This document shows, one piece after another, positions 22,261 through 30,179 of a stretch of 34,624 bases of DNA. The stretch is from Devosia geojensis (GTDB lineage Bacteria; Pseudomonadota; Alphaproteobacteria; Rhizobiales; Devosiaceae). Made by a program: the position numbers and the translations under genes. Position 1 is the first letter of the stretch; each line of letters opens with the position of its first letter. The stretch is taken from NCBI RefSeq assembly GCF_000969415.1, contig NZ_JZEX01000052.1, forward strand, positions 1 through 34,624, given 5' to 3'. The notes under the pieces are model-generated. The model did no database searches. It saw only the letters and a list, made by a program, of their open reading frames with translations, and had not been told where the DNA came from.

Positions 22261-22680
22261 ATGAAGCGCTCTGATCCTTTGGAAATGCAAGTAACTGCCG
22301 AGCCCGTCGCACAGCTGGCGATGACTCGCAGCGAGCGTATCGAGCGGTGGGCCAAGCTGCTCCAAGAGCACGAGGGACGCATCAGTCCCCTGCCGGGCAT
22401 CGAGTACATGCCCGAAGCGGAACGCCGCCAACTGACCGGGCCCTACTACCCCATGACCGTCGCCTTCGCCGATCCGGTATTCCGCGCCCTCGGCCTCAAG
22501 AGCGACAAGCTCGGCGACGCGATGGACTTCTTCGAGCTGAGCCTCGAGGACGCCCACCAACTGATGTGCGAGTGCGTCAGCACCGGCTCGATGATTGCCG
22601 GCCGGCTGCACGGCTATGCCGAGACCGGCCGCTATCCCGGCTTCTGGGATCACGCGCGCAGCATCTTCGCGCGCGGCTGA
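22261..22680 (+). CDS. conserved hypothetical protein
   Basis: 139 aa with a strong ribosome site (CAGGAGGT) seven bases before the ATG, so it is probably translated. I do not recognise the family. It appears soluble and mostly helical: a basic helix SERIERWAKLLQEHEG (24-38), a middle segment LPGIEYMPEAERRQLTGPYYPMTVAFADPVFRALGL, and helices FFELSLEDAHQLMCECVS and GSMIAGRLHGYAE, ending with PGFWDHARSIFARG. There is no signal peptide or membrane segment. It is divergent from the PEP-mutase-like gene (214 bp between starts) and followed by a 9-bp hairpin and then ssrA. Confidence 0.75.
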   Translation: MKRSDPLEMQVTAEPVAQLAMTRSERIERWAKLLQEHEGRISPLPGIEYMPEAERRQLTGPYYPMTVAFADPVFRALGLKSDKLGDAMDFFELSLEDAHQLMCECVSTGSMIAGRLHGYAETGRYPGFWDHARSIFARG

Positions 22681-22700
22681 CCCAAGAGACCTGACCTCAA

Positions 22701-22721
22701 GCGAGCGCCACCGGCGCTCGC
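22701..22721 (+). terminator. hairpin behind the hypothetical gene
   Basis: GCGAGCGCC-ACC-GGCGCTCGC, a 9-bp perfect GC-rich stem 20 bp after the stop at 22680. No T-run follows, so it is an atypical terminator at best. It lies between that gene and the ssrA promoter. Confidence 0.4.
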
Positions 22722-22754
22722 CCCACGAAGCCGTGGAAGTGCCCTCGAGGGTAT

Positions 22755-22783
22755 TTGCATCCGGCAGGCCGGATGCCTATATT
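22755..22783 (+). promoter_or_regulatory. ssrA promoter with inverted repeat in the spacer
   Basis: TTGCAT (22755-22760), 17-nt spacer, TATATT (22778-22783), giving a start near 22790, just before the tmRNA. A perfect inverted repeat GCATCCGG-CAGG-CCGGATGC (22757-22776) lies between and partly over the two boxes, a typical place for a repressor site, though it could also be chance in GC-rich DNA. Confidence 0.7.
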
Positions 22784-22789
22784 GGACCT

Positions 22790-23103
22790 GCCGGCAACGG
22801 CTATGGCGATAAATGGCCATCGTAATAAACCTTTCGGACCCGGGGGCGGTACCCGGCGTCTCCACCAACTTCTCCGGCGTTGGCCGGCCAATGGGGACGA
22901 AATAGGATCGACGAGGGCGTAAAGGGTGTGTTTTCGCTCGGCATGGCACTACCGTCATCAGGCCATCCTTAATAGTTGCCAACGACAACTATGCTGAGGC
23001 CCGTCTCGCTGCGTAATGCGGCGCGATAGCCTCGTTTAAAAGCCCTTCCGCTCTAGCAGGTGGAAGGCGGGGTTCGCAGGCACCTGGCAACAGAAGCCTG
23101 CAC
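22790..23103 (+). ncRNA. ssrA: tmRNA, permuted two-piece form
   Basis: Alphaproteobacterial tmRNA encoded in permuted order. The acceptor piece comes first, with the T-arm region GGACCCGGGGGCGGTACCCGG and the 3' end GTCTCCACCA, CCA at 22865-22867. After a short internal loop the coding piece begins GGGGACGAAATAGGATCGACGAGG at 22893; GGGGAC pairs with GTCTCC to close the acceptor stem (one G-U). The tag frame GCC...TAA at 22978-23016 encodes ANDNYAEARLAA, which ends LAA as needed for ClpXP. The 3' part folds into an H-type pseudoknot: CAGGT 23057-23061 with ACCTG 23082-23086, and GCAGGC 23076-23081 with GCCTGC 23096-23101. tmRNA rescues stalled ribosomes and tags the peptide. Outer ends are approximate. 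Confidence 0.95.
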
Positions 23104-23204
23104 TCTATCCTTCAATTCCCCGGTGTTTTGCCGCTTTCTCCTTGAATTCCGGAGCGGGCTGGGGCTGATATGGCTCACTGGATTCTCGCATACCCGGAAG
23201 CGCC

Positions 23205-23696
23205 ATGGCCGAAGATCTCATCCGCTACGACATCCTGACCCAGGAGGCCCTGCGCGGCGTCGTGCGCAAGGTGCTGGCGGAAGTGGCCAAGGCGGGGCTC
23301 CCGGGCGAGCACCATTTCTTCATCACCTTCGTCACCCGCGCACCGGGCGTGCGCATCTCCCAGAAGCTGCTCGACCAGTACGACAAGGAGATGACCATCG
23401 TCCTCCAGAACCAGTTCTGGGACCTCAAGGTCAACGAGACGAGCTTCGAGGTGGGCCTTTCCTTCGACGGCCAGCCGGAAATGCTCGTCATCCCCTTTGC
23501 GGCCCTCAAGGGCTTCTTCGATCCGTCGGTGCAGACGGGCATGCAGTTCCACGATCTCGGGGAGCCGTCGGATGCCGGCGACGACGAGGCCGCAGACGAA
23601 CGCGCGGACGACGCTCCCGACGACGGGCCGGAGGATGCGCCCGGCCAGCCCGGCGAGAAGGTCGTCAGCCTCGACGCCTTCCGCAAAAAGCCCTGA
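23205..23696 (+). CDS. sspB: ClpXP adaptor SspB (alpha type)
   Basis: 163 aa. The SspB adaptor binds ssrA-tagged proteins and delivers them to ClpXP. The substrate-binding domain spans about residues 1-125: IRYDILTQEALRGVVRKVLAEVAKAGLPGEHHFFITFVTRAPGVRIS, IVLQNQFWDLKV, FEVGLSFDGQPEMLVIPFAALKGFFDPSVQTGMQF. A flexible acidic linker (about 118-150, rich in Asp, Glu, Ala and Pro) leads to the C-terminal motif VVSLDAFRKKP, the likely ClpX-docking tail. The ATG at 23205 has GGAAG upstream. The gene lies about 100 bp downstream of ssrA, whose product writes the tag that this protein reads. Confidence 0.94.
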   Translation: MAEDLIRYDILTQEALRGVVRKVLAEVAKAGLPGEHHFFITFVTRAPGVRISQKLLDQYDKEMTIVLQNQFWDLKVNETSFEVGLSFDGQPEMLVIPFAALKGFFDPSVQTGMQFHDLGEPSDAGDDEAADERADDAPDDGPEDAPGQPGEKVVSLDAFRKKP

Positions 23697-23708
23697 CGCC
23701 TCCGCGCG

Positions 23709-23927
23709 TTGGAAAAGCGCTCGCTCAGCATCGCCGGCCACCGCACGAGCCTTGCGCTCGAGCCCGAGTTCTGGGCCGGGCTCGAGGCCATGGCCCGGAG
23801 CCGCGAGCTCTCCCTGCCCCAGATCATTCAGAAGATCGACGAGGAACGCACGACCGTGAGCCTGTCCTCGGCCGTACGCCTTGCCGTGCTCGACTGGTAC
23901 CGGACTCAGGCCGGCGAAATCAGTTGA
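23709..23927 (+). CDS. ribbon-helix-helix domain protein
   Basis: 72 aa, start TTG at 23709, 12 bp after sspB. The sequence MEKRSLSIAGHRTSLALEPEFWAGLEAMARSRELSLPQIIQKIDEERTTVSLSSAVRLAVLDWYR matches the RHH_4 family of predicted DNA-binding proteins common in alphaproteobacteria: a short beta strand, a helix (EFWAGLEAMARSR), a turn (ELSLPQIIQKID) and a further helix. Its target is unknown. It is probably cotranscribed with sspB, and no toxin partner is visible. The stop overlaps the end of the convergent AsmA-like gene by 8 bp. The start codon is uncertain, since no clear ribosome site precedes it. Confidence 0.8.
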   Translation: MEKRSLSIAGHRTSLALEPEFWAGLEAMARSRELSLPQIIQKIDEERTTVSLSSAVRLAVLDWYRTQAGEIS

Positions 23928-26900
23928 GCGGTACGCCCAACGGCTGATTGACCGGCTGCTGCACCAGCGGTCCCGGCAGAATTGGCGTATTGATCCCCTG
24001 CTGGAAACCGGGCTGCAGCACCAGCGGCCCCGTCGGGGATGTCGGCGCCTGAGGCTGCGGTTGCGGCGGGGTCTGTTGTGGCGGCGGCTGCGGCTGTTGT
24101 TGTTGCCGCTGGCGTGCGGCCTCCTCGGCGGCCCGGCGTGCAAGCTCCTCCGCCCGCTGGCGCATCTGCTCCTCGATCAGCCGGTTGCGCTCCTGGGCAG
24201 CGGCGCGCTGGCGGGCCTCGTCTTCGAGGCGCAGCGCCTCCAGCCGCTCCACCTCGATCTCGTTGGCGCGCGTCTGGATGGCGGCGACCATCGTGTCGAG
24301 ATCGAGGGCGCGTTCCGGTGCCAGCAGCGTGCCCGAGAGGCGCGAGGTGATGCGCGCCGTATCGGCGCCGATCATCCCGCTTTCGTCGACGAAGCCGCGC
24401 GGCGTCATGGTGAAGGCTCCGTTGAGCCCCAGCGTGTCGAGCGCCACGTCGACGCCTCCCGCAAGCCGCGCGCCCTGCCCGTCCACGCTGAGGTTGGCGA
24501 GCCGCGCCACCCCGCCGGCGATGGTAAAGGCTCCATCCGCCGTCTCGGCACGGAAGGGTCCGACATCGAGCGCCATGCGGATGACGTTGCTTAGGGCATC
24601 CGCTTCCATATCGAGGATATCATCGAGCCCGGCCACGGTCTCGTAGGTTTCGGGCGCAAGGCTGTCGACGGTGAGGCCGGCGACCGAGAAGCTCCCTTCG
24701 CCGGAGAGCGTGCCGGCAACGGCGCGCAGGTCCGCCCCGCTCCCTTCGAAGCGCACGCCCCCGCTGACGGTTCCGGCGAGCGAGCGCGAAACGGCCGGCG
24801 GCAGCACCCGGGCGAGATCGAGATCGCTGAGGGTCGCACGCCCGCTCACGGTCTTTTCGGCGAGCGGACCGGCGCAGCAGACGGTCACGTCGGCAAGGAT
24901 GCCGCCGCCCTCCAACTGCGCCTCGAAGCTCGCCAACCGCAGGCGTCTGCTGTCCCATGTCAGCTCGAAACTGGCGTCGGTCAACCAGGGCTGGTCGGCG
25001 AGCGTCATCTGCGGCGCGGTGATCGCGACGCTGCCGCGCGTCTGCCAGGGCGTCTCGTCGATGACGAGGGGGCCGTCCGGCACGGGGCCGTCGTCGAACC
25101 GCAACAGGCCCGAACGGCCAAAGAGCGAGACGGCGAGACCTTCGGCGCTCGCCTGCTCGAGCGAGATGGCGCCGGCAACCTGCGTGGTGGCCCCGGTGCG
25201 CGACATGGAAAGCTCGCCGCTGAACCCGGCATCACCCGAATGCCCCTCGATATCGCTAAGCCGCAATAGCCGCATGCCCTCGAACACGATTCCGGCCGTG
25301 CCCGAAACCTGCGGCAGCGAGAGGTCCCGGCCGCCGGCGACGCGCGCAACGCCGCCGATATCGGCAAGATCGAGCTCCACCGTGCCGCTGCCGTGGATTT
25401 CCTCGCCGGCGAGGGCGATCTCGCCGCGAAAGCCGATGCTCTCGGCTCCCGAGCTCAGATTGACCTGCGTCCGCAATCCGTCAGCGGGAACACCCGAGAC
25501 GTTGACCGCCGCGAACATGTCGGTGACATCCCCGAAAATGCCCTCCTCGCCGAGCCCGAGCTGGCGGGAGAGTCCGCCGGCATCGCTCGCCTCGAGGAAC
25601 ATGCGCCCCTCGATCGGTGCGCGTGCGAGACCCGTCAGTCCCTCGCCGAGCTGCGCCGATCCGCTGATCCTGGCCGCGCCCGCCGTGCCGTTGAACTCCA
25701 GCGCCTGCCTGCCTCCGGCATCGGGCTCGGCAAGATCGAGCACGAGAGTTGCCGGCAGCGAGGCCGAGAGCGCCTGCCGCCAGCTTTCGGGAACGCCGAG
25801 CGCATCGAACGCCCGCACAAGTCCGGGCGCTTCTCCCGTCTGCACCGAGATATTGCTGCGCCCCCAGACGACAGGCTCTGCGATCGTGCCGCGTGCGTCG
25901 AGAACTGCATCGAACTCCACACCGCCGAGGTCGCGCGCCGCCAGCCGATCGAACTCAAGCCCCGAGGCCGACCAGTCGCCCTGCGCCACCAGCGCCTCGC
26001 CCGCAAGACCGAGAATATCGGCAGACGCCGCCTCGAGCGCGAAGCTCCCTTCCGGGAAGGAGGCGCCGAAATTGCCTGTGCCGCCAATGTCCGGCACGAG
26101 GGCCAGCAGCGCGTTGCTGTCGCCCGCATCGAGATTGCCGAACCGCCCGACGACATCGAGCCGCGGCTCGCCACCGAACCCGATGCGCAGGTCGGCGCGA
26201 TGGCTTTGCCCGTCGAGGGTGAGCGCCCCGTCGGTCAGGGCCAGGGCGTCCGAACCGAGGATGACGCGAGCCCGGTAAGCCGCCGGCATGTTGAAGAGCG
26301 GATTGTCCTCGGCCGGCCGTCGCCACAGCAGCGCCAGCGCATCGAGCCGCGACACCGCGACGGAGACAGAACCGGTGAAGCCCGGCCGCCCGGCCTCGAC
26401 CGTCAATCCGCCGTTGCCGCGCACTTCGGTGTCGCCCGGCAACCGTGCGATGAACTGGCCGACGCGCCACACCTCACCATCGGTCTCGGCATCGACCCGC
26501 ACCTCGCGCAGCGAAAAGCCGCGCAGGTTCATTTCGGCAAGGTCGACGCCCACCCGCCCCGGAATGGGCGGCAAGGGCGGCGCCGGCAGTTCCTTGAGCA
26601 GGCGCACCAACTCATAGGGCTGGCTGGCGGCATCCTCGGCCGCGTCCCGCGGCGGCAGGGCGAAGACACCGCCGGAGATCACCGCATCGAAGCTGTTGCG
26701 CGCGCCAAGCTGCACGCTCGCCGCACCCGTAAGGCGCGTGCCCGGCCGGTTTTCGTCGGGCAGGAGCGTATAGCCGGAAAGCACCAGCCGGTCGGTGCTC
26801 GCCTGCACGCGGCTCTCCAGCACCATGTCGCCGCGAATCTCCTCGGCGGCGGCAGCCTCTGCCGGCGCCTGCCGGTAGGTCATGCTTCCGTCGAAGCGCG

Positions 26901-27591
26901 GCGCGACGCCCGGCGTAAAATTGCCCTCGGCGGTGAGCGAGAACCCCCGCTCGCGCGTCTCGATGAGGGCAAACAGACGGCTGTTGCCCTGCCCATCGGG
27001 CGCGGAGGTGTTGAAGCGCACGCCATAGCGCGCATCCCCCTGCGCCGTCGTCCCCTGGAACTGGAAGGGACCGGAGAGAGCGGAAAGGCGCAGTTCCCCG
27101 TCGATATCGTCGAAGGTCGCGGTCTGCTCCGACCTGATGTCGAGCACACGCAGACGCCCATCGAGGATGCGGGTCTGCTGGAGCGAGACGTTCGCGGTCT
27201 CCGGCTCGCGTGCGAAGGCCATGCCGGTGGAGATCAGTCCGCTCTCGTCTATGGTGACATCGACGACGGGCCGGGCCAGCACCAGGCTGGTCAGCCGGTA
27301 CTGGTCGCGCAGGAACTCGATCAGCGAGAACTCGGCCTCGACCGAGGCCACGGTCACCGCCGGCTCCTCGAGGTCGCCCACGACCACCTCGGAGAACTGC
27401 AGGCGCGGCTGCGGCAGCAGCGAGAAATCGATGTCCCCGAGGATGGTGACCTCGGCGCCGAGCACGCCGGACGCGAGCTCCTCCATACGGTCGCGGTAGT
27501 CTCCCCACGCAACGAATCGGGGGACGACGAAAGCGGCGACCAGAACGAGGATCGCGACGAGTCCGACGACGATGTAGATGCGGTTCAACAC
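23920..27591 (-). CDS. AsmA-like inner-membrane anchored protein
   Basis: About 1223 aa. Start GTG at 27591 or the adjacent TTG at 27588, immediately before NRIYIVVGLVAILVLVAAFVV, a single N-terminal membrane helix. Then comes the AsmA N-terminal pattern (WGDYRDRMEELASGVLGAEVTILGDIDFSLLPQPRLQFSEVVVGD) and about 1000 residues of repeating beta-strand units, as in the AsmA/TamB/YhdP group of periplasmic lipid-transfer bridges. The end has LANLSVDGQGARLAGGVDVALDTLGLNGAFTMTP, a charged coiled coil (ALRLEDEARQRAAAQERNRLIEEQ) and a Gln/Pro-rich tail of about 70 residues, probably disordered. A role in phospholipid transport or outer-membrane biogenesis is family knowledge. A possible promoter lies at 27618-27645. 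Confidence 0.88.
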   Translation of the reverse strand: MLNRIYIVVGLVAILVLVAAFVVPRFVAWGDYRDRMEELASGVLGAEVTILGDIDFSLLPQPRLQFSEVVVGDLEEPAVTVASVEAEFSLIEFLRDQYRLTSLVLARPVVDVTIDESGLISTGMAFAREPETANVSLQQTRILDGRLRVLDIRSEQTATFDDIDGELRLSALSGPFQFQGTTAQGDARYGVRFNTSAPDGQGNSRLFALIETRERGFSLTAEGNFTPGVAPRFDGSMTYRQAPAEAAAAEEIRGDMVLESRVQASTDRLVLSGYTLLPDENRPGTRLTGAASVQLGARNSFDAVISGGVFALPPRDAAEDAASQPYELVRLLKELPAPPLPPIPGRVGVDLAEMNLRGFSLREVRVDAETDGEVWRVGQFIARLPGDTEVRGNGGLTVEAGRPGFTGSVSVAVSRLDALALLWRRPAEDNPLFNMPAAYRARVILGSDALALTDGALTLDGQSHRADLRIGFGGEPRLDVVGRFGNLDAGDSNALLALVPDIGGTGNFGASFPEGSFALEAASADILGLAGEALVAQGDWSASGLEFDRLAARDLGGVEFDAVLDARGTIAEPVVWGRSNISVQTGEAPGLVRAFDALGVPESWRQALSASLPATLVLDLAEPDAGGRQALEFNGTAGAARISGSAQLGEGLTGLARAPIEGRMFLEASDAGGLSRQLGLGEEGIFGDVTDMFAAVNVSGVPADGLRTQVNLSSGAESIGFRGEIALAGEEIHGSGTVELDLADIGGVARVAGGRDLSLPQVSGTAGIVFEGMRLLRLSDIEGHSGDAGFSGELSMSRTGATTQVAGAISLEQASAEGLAVSLFGRSGLLRFDDGPVPDGPLVIDETPWQTRGSVAITAPQMTLADQPWLTDASFELTWDSRRLRLASFEAQLEGGGILADVTVCCAGPLAEKTVSGRATLSDLDLARVLPPAVSRSLAGTVSGGVRFEGSGADLRAVAGTLSGEGSFSVAGLTVDSLAPETYETVAGLDDILDMEADALSNVIRMALDVGPFRAETADGAFTIAGGVARLANLSVDGQGARLAGGVDVALDTLGLNGAFTMTPRGFVDESGMIGADTARITSRLSGTLLAPERALDLDTMVAAIQTRANEIEVERLEALRLEDEARQRAAAQERNRLIEEQMRQRAEELARRAAEEAARQRQQQQPQPPPQQTPPQPQPQAPTSPTGPLVLQPGFQQGINTPILPGPLVQQPVNQPLGVPLN

Positions 27592-27617
27592 TGCTGATGC
27601 TTCTTGCTCACGCGGCA

Positions 27618-27645
27618 AGTGTAGGCAAGCCCCCGGCCTGCGCAA
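27618..27645 (-). promoter_or_regulatory. possible promoter of the AsmA-like gene
   Basis: Minus strand TTGCGC (27640-27645), 16-nt spacer, TACACT (27618-27623). The start would fall near 27611, about 20 nt before the start codon. The -35 match is only moderate. Confidence 0.35.
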
Positions 27646-27718
27646 CCCCGCCAAACCTGCCACGACGGCACGAATGCGGCCTGCCCGTGGCCGGGTCTAT
27701 CACGCTTGCGTCAGCGGT

Positions 27719-27750
27719 CAATAAAACGGCCGGGCTATGAAGCCCGGCCG
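27719..27750 (-). terminator. intrinsic terminator of the phytase-like gene
   Basis: Minus strand: CGGCCGGGC-TTCATA-GCCCGGCCG followed by TTTTATT. Nine GC-rich pairs and a T-rich tail, 23 bp after the stop at 27773. Confidence 0.9.
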
Positions 27751-27772
27751 CACTGTTTGAGCGGAACGGCGG

Positions 27773-29968
27773 TCAGTCGATCTTGAACGACCAGAAGAAG
27801 GTCTCGCCCGAGCTGTCGTCGACGCCGTCGTTGTCGGTGATGACATAGGCCGTGCCGTCGGCGGCGATGGCGAGGCTCTCCACCTTGTCGACCACGTAGC
27901 CGTTGTTGGCCTCAAGATCGGGGATGAGATCGCGCACCAGCTCCTTGGTGACGGTCGGCAGTTCGCCGCCGAGCGCGGCGGGCACCAGCTCGCTCACCGG
28001 TACGCGGTAGACGGCCTTGAGACCGGCGTTGTCGGCAATCTGGTTGTCGCGCTCGATGAGATAGACATGGTCGCCATGGAGGGTGATCTCGCTGAGGCCG
28101 ACCCAGCCGCCTTCGGGAGCAGCTTCGAGCGGATAGCGCACGGCGCCCCATTCCTCGGTGGAGGGCTTGTAGGAGACGAGCTTGACGAAGCCCTTCTCGT
28201 CATCCCTCCACTCGCGCTGGATGGCGATCCAGAGGGTCATGTCGTCGCCCTCGCCGATCGCGGCTATGCCTTCCGAACCGGAGCGGATCTCGTTGGCCAG
28301 CAGCTCGGCGGGATAAGCGATCTCGTCCTCGATCTCGCCATCGGCGTTGACGTGGAAGAGCGCGTGCGGCACGAGCTCGCCGGTGTCGCCCTCGGACGCC
28401 AGCCAGAAGCCGCCTTCGCCGTCCTGGGTGATGCCTTCGAGGTCGAGCTTCTGGGCCGGCTCGCCATCGCGGGTGATCACGGTCTTGGCGACGATCCGGG
28501 CCGGGGTCTGCGTGGCATCGACCGTGTAGATCGCCGGCTGGTTCCAGTAGGCGCTGTCGCTGACGACGTAGAGGGTGCCCGGATTGTCGGCGTCGGCCAC
28601 GGCGCCGGAGAGAGCCCCCCAGGTGATCGGCAGACCGCTCTCGTCATTTTCGGAGATGATCTGCGGGTAGTTCGGCTGGTCGACGTCCTGCAGCTCGAAG
28701 ATCATCACATGGGCGCCGGCCAGACCATCGACGCTGAGGTCGGTCTCGTTGGCGGTGACGTAGAGGTTGCGGGACGGAATGGCCAACGCGCCCTCGGGAC
28801 CGACGCCCGAGGGAACCGACTGCCAGTATTCCGGATCGGCGCCGGTATCCTTGTAGATGGCGACGAGCGAGGACCGTTCCTGATTGACGAAGATGAACGT
28901 GGTGTCGCCGAACGTGCCGACTTCCATCCCTTCGGGCTCGACGCCCTTGGCGTCCGAGCGCCCTTCCGGATAGTGGCCAAGACGCGCCGCCTCGTATTCC
29001 ATCGACGGGCCGCTTTCGTAGAGCTCGGTGCCGTCCTTGTGGAAGATGGTGAAGCCGCGCGAGCCGCCGTTCCAGTCGCCCTCGTTGGCGATGACCAGGC
29101 GGTCGTTGTCGATCCATTGCACGGCGTCGGGCTCGCGCAGGCGATCGGCCTGGGTATCCGTGAAGCTCAGGCGCCCGTCTTCCTTGGTATCGATGTTCTC
29201 GAGCGTCACCGAACCGGCCGAGAAGTGGCTGGTGACCTCGCCCGAGACCGCATCGATGATGACGATGTGGTTGTTCTCCTGGAGCGTGACGGCGAGCGCA
29301 TTGGCGCCGTTGAAATCGGTGTACTCGGGCTCGGCGTCTTCCGGGGCGATGTCCGCGAGGCCGGTGATGTCCGTCACCCGCATGGTGCCGCAATCGACCG
29401 CGCCGCCCTCGGCCACGTCGAAGAACGTGATGTTGCCGCTCGGCAGCTGCGGGATGGCGCCGTCATTGACGTCCTCGTCGCGCTGGTTCTCCATCGAGAT
29501 GGCGATGATGGTGCCGTCGTGGTTCTTGGCGATGGCGTCGGGCTGGCCGCCGAGGTCGCACGTCGTCTCGATCTGCTTGCTGGCGATGTCGACGATCGAC
29601 ATGTAGCCGGAAGGCTGGGTGAAGTCCTCGGTGGTGTCGACCGTGACCAGCGCCTTGTCGCCGATGACGGTGACCGAGGTCGGCGATCCGTCGAGGGCAA
29701 GGAAGCCGCCGGGCTGAGGCGCGGTCGCGTCGGTGATGTCGATGAAACCGATGCCGCCGACCAGGGCGTTGGAATAGATCAGCGTCATACCGTCTTCGGT
29801 GGCGTAGATGATCTCGGCGGAATTTTCCTGCGAGCCGGGCTCGATATCGGGCGTGTTGAGCGCCACCGGGAAGCTGGCGATGCGGTTGAAATATTGCTCG
29901 GCACCGGCGCTGGCCGTGCCGGCGAGCAGCGCCGCGGCAAGCGCGGCGATGCGTTTCGTCTGACGCAT
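27773..29968 (-). CDS. secreted phytase/esterase-like protein
   Basis: 731 aa with signal peptide MRQTKRIAALAAALLAGTASAGA. Residues about 25-400 are a beta-propeller-like region with many short repeats (SVTVIGDKALVTVDT, GYMSIVDIASKQIE, GNITFFDVAEGG, HIVIIDAVSGEVTSHFS), as in choice-of-anchor/LVIVD-type proteins. The C-terminal part (about 440-725) matches the esterase-like activity of phytase domain: WGALSGAVADADNPGTLYVVSDSAYW, KLDLEGITQDGEGGFWLASEGDTG, GSEGIAAIGEGDDMTLWIAIQREW, VGLSEITLHGDHVYLIERDNQ, and KVESLAIAADGTAYVITDNDGVDDSSGET. Probably periplasmic or extracellular and acting on phosphate esters. A Pho box about 60-100 bp upstream suggests induction under phosphate starvation. A strong terminator follows. 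Confidence 0.85.
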   Translation of the reverse strand: MRQTKRIAALAAALLAGTASAGAEQYFNRIASFPVALNTPDIEPGSQENSAEIIYATEDGMTLIYSNALVGGIGFIDITDATAPQPGGFLALDGSPTSVTVIGDKALVTVDTTEDFTQPSGYMSIVDIASKQIETTCDLGGQPDAIAKNHDGTIIAISMENQRDEDVNDGAIPQLPSGNITFFDVAEGGAVDCGTMRVTDITGLADIAPEDAEPEYTDFNGANALAVTLQENNHIVIIDAVSGEVTSHFSAGSVTLENIDTKEDGRLSFTDTQADRLREPDAVQWIDNDRLVIANEGDWNGGSRGFTIFHKDGTELYESGPSMEYEAARLGHYPEGRSDAKGVEPEGMEVGTFGDTTFIFVNQERSSLVAIYKDTGADPEYWQSVPSGVGPEGALAIPSRNLYVTANETDLSVDGLAGAHVMIFELQDVDQPNYPQIISENDESGLPITWGALSGAVADADNPGTLYVVSDSAYWNQPAIYTVDATQTPARIVAKTVITRDGEPAQKLDLEGITQDGEGGFWLASEGDTGELVPHALFHVNADGEIEDEIAYPAELLANEIRSGSEGIAAIGEGDDMTLWIAIQREWRDDEKGFVKLVSYKPSTEEWGAVRYPLEAAPEGGWVGLSEITLHGDHVYLIERDNQIADNAGLKAVYRVPVSELVPAALGGELPTVTKELVRDLIPDLEANNGYVVDKVESLAIAADGTAYVITDNDGVDDSSGETFFWSFKID

Positions 29969-30025
29969 TGGGGTCCCCCTGTCGTGTTCGTCCTCGAACG
30001 AGGCAACCCCGATTAGGCACCGGGC

Positions 30026-30065
30026 AAGACGCTGGGATGAACGTGGGATGACGGTTCCATGACAG
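30026..30065 (-). promoter_or_regulatory. PhoB binding site (Pho box array)
   Basis: Minus strand, toward the phytase-like gene: CTGTCAT-GGAA-CCGTCAT (30048-30065), matching the Pho box (two CTGTCAT-type half-sites, 11-bp period) at 13 of 14 defined positions. Two weaker half-sites continue at the same period: CGTTCAT (30037-30043) and GCGTCTT (30026-30032). A possible -10, CCTAAT, follows at 30012-30017, about 45 bp before the start codon at 29968. Confidence 0.8.
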
Positions 30066-30179
30066 CGCCGCCGTCCTATACATCGTCGCCATCCCCGCCT
30101 ATATTGGCGATGAGAACAAAATGAGATTCGTCAAGAGCCGCGGCCCTCCCCCTTGGCTGCCGGTAATCGAAGGACGCCA

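Noticed and set aside
23709..23927. Antitoxin of a toxin-antitoxin pair
   Set aside because: The RHH_4 family is a widespread stand-alone type and no toxin-like gene adjoins it.
25393..27597. Long plus-strand frames over the AsmA-like gene
   Set aside because: Antisense shadows of a clear AsmA protein with biased composition.
30100..30105. TATATT as -10 box of uvrD
   Set aside because: No acceptable -35 hexamer lies at 16-18 bp distance.
30111..30128. Possible LexA box upstream of uvrD (GAAC-N7-GATT)
   Set aside because: The alphaproteobacterial SOS box is GTTC-N7-GTTC or its complement; the second half has two mismatches, so it is not supported.
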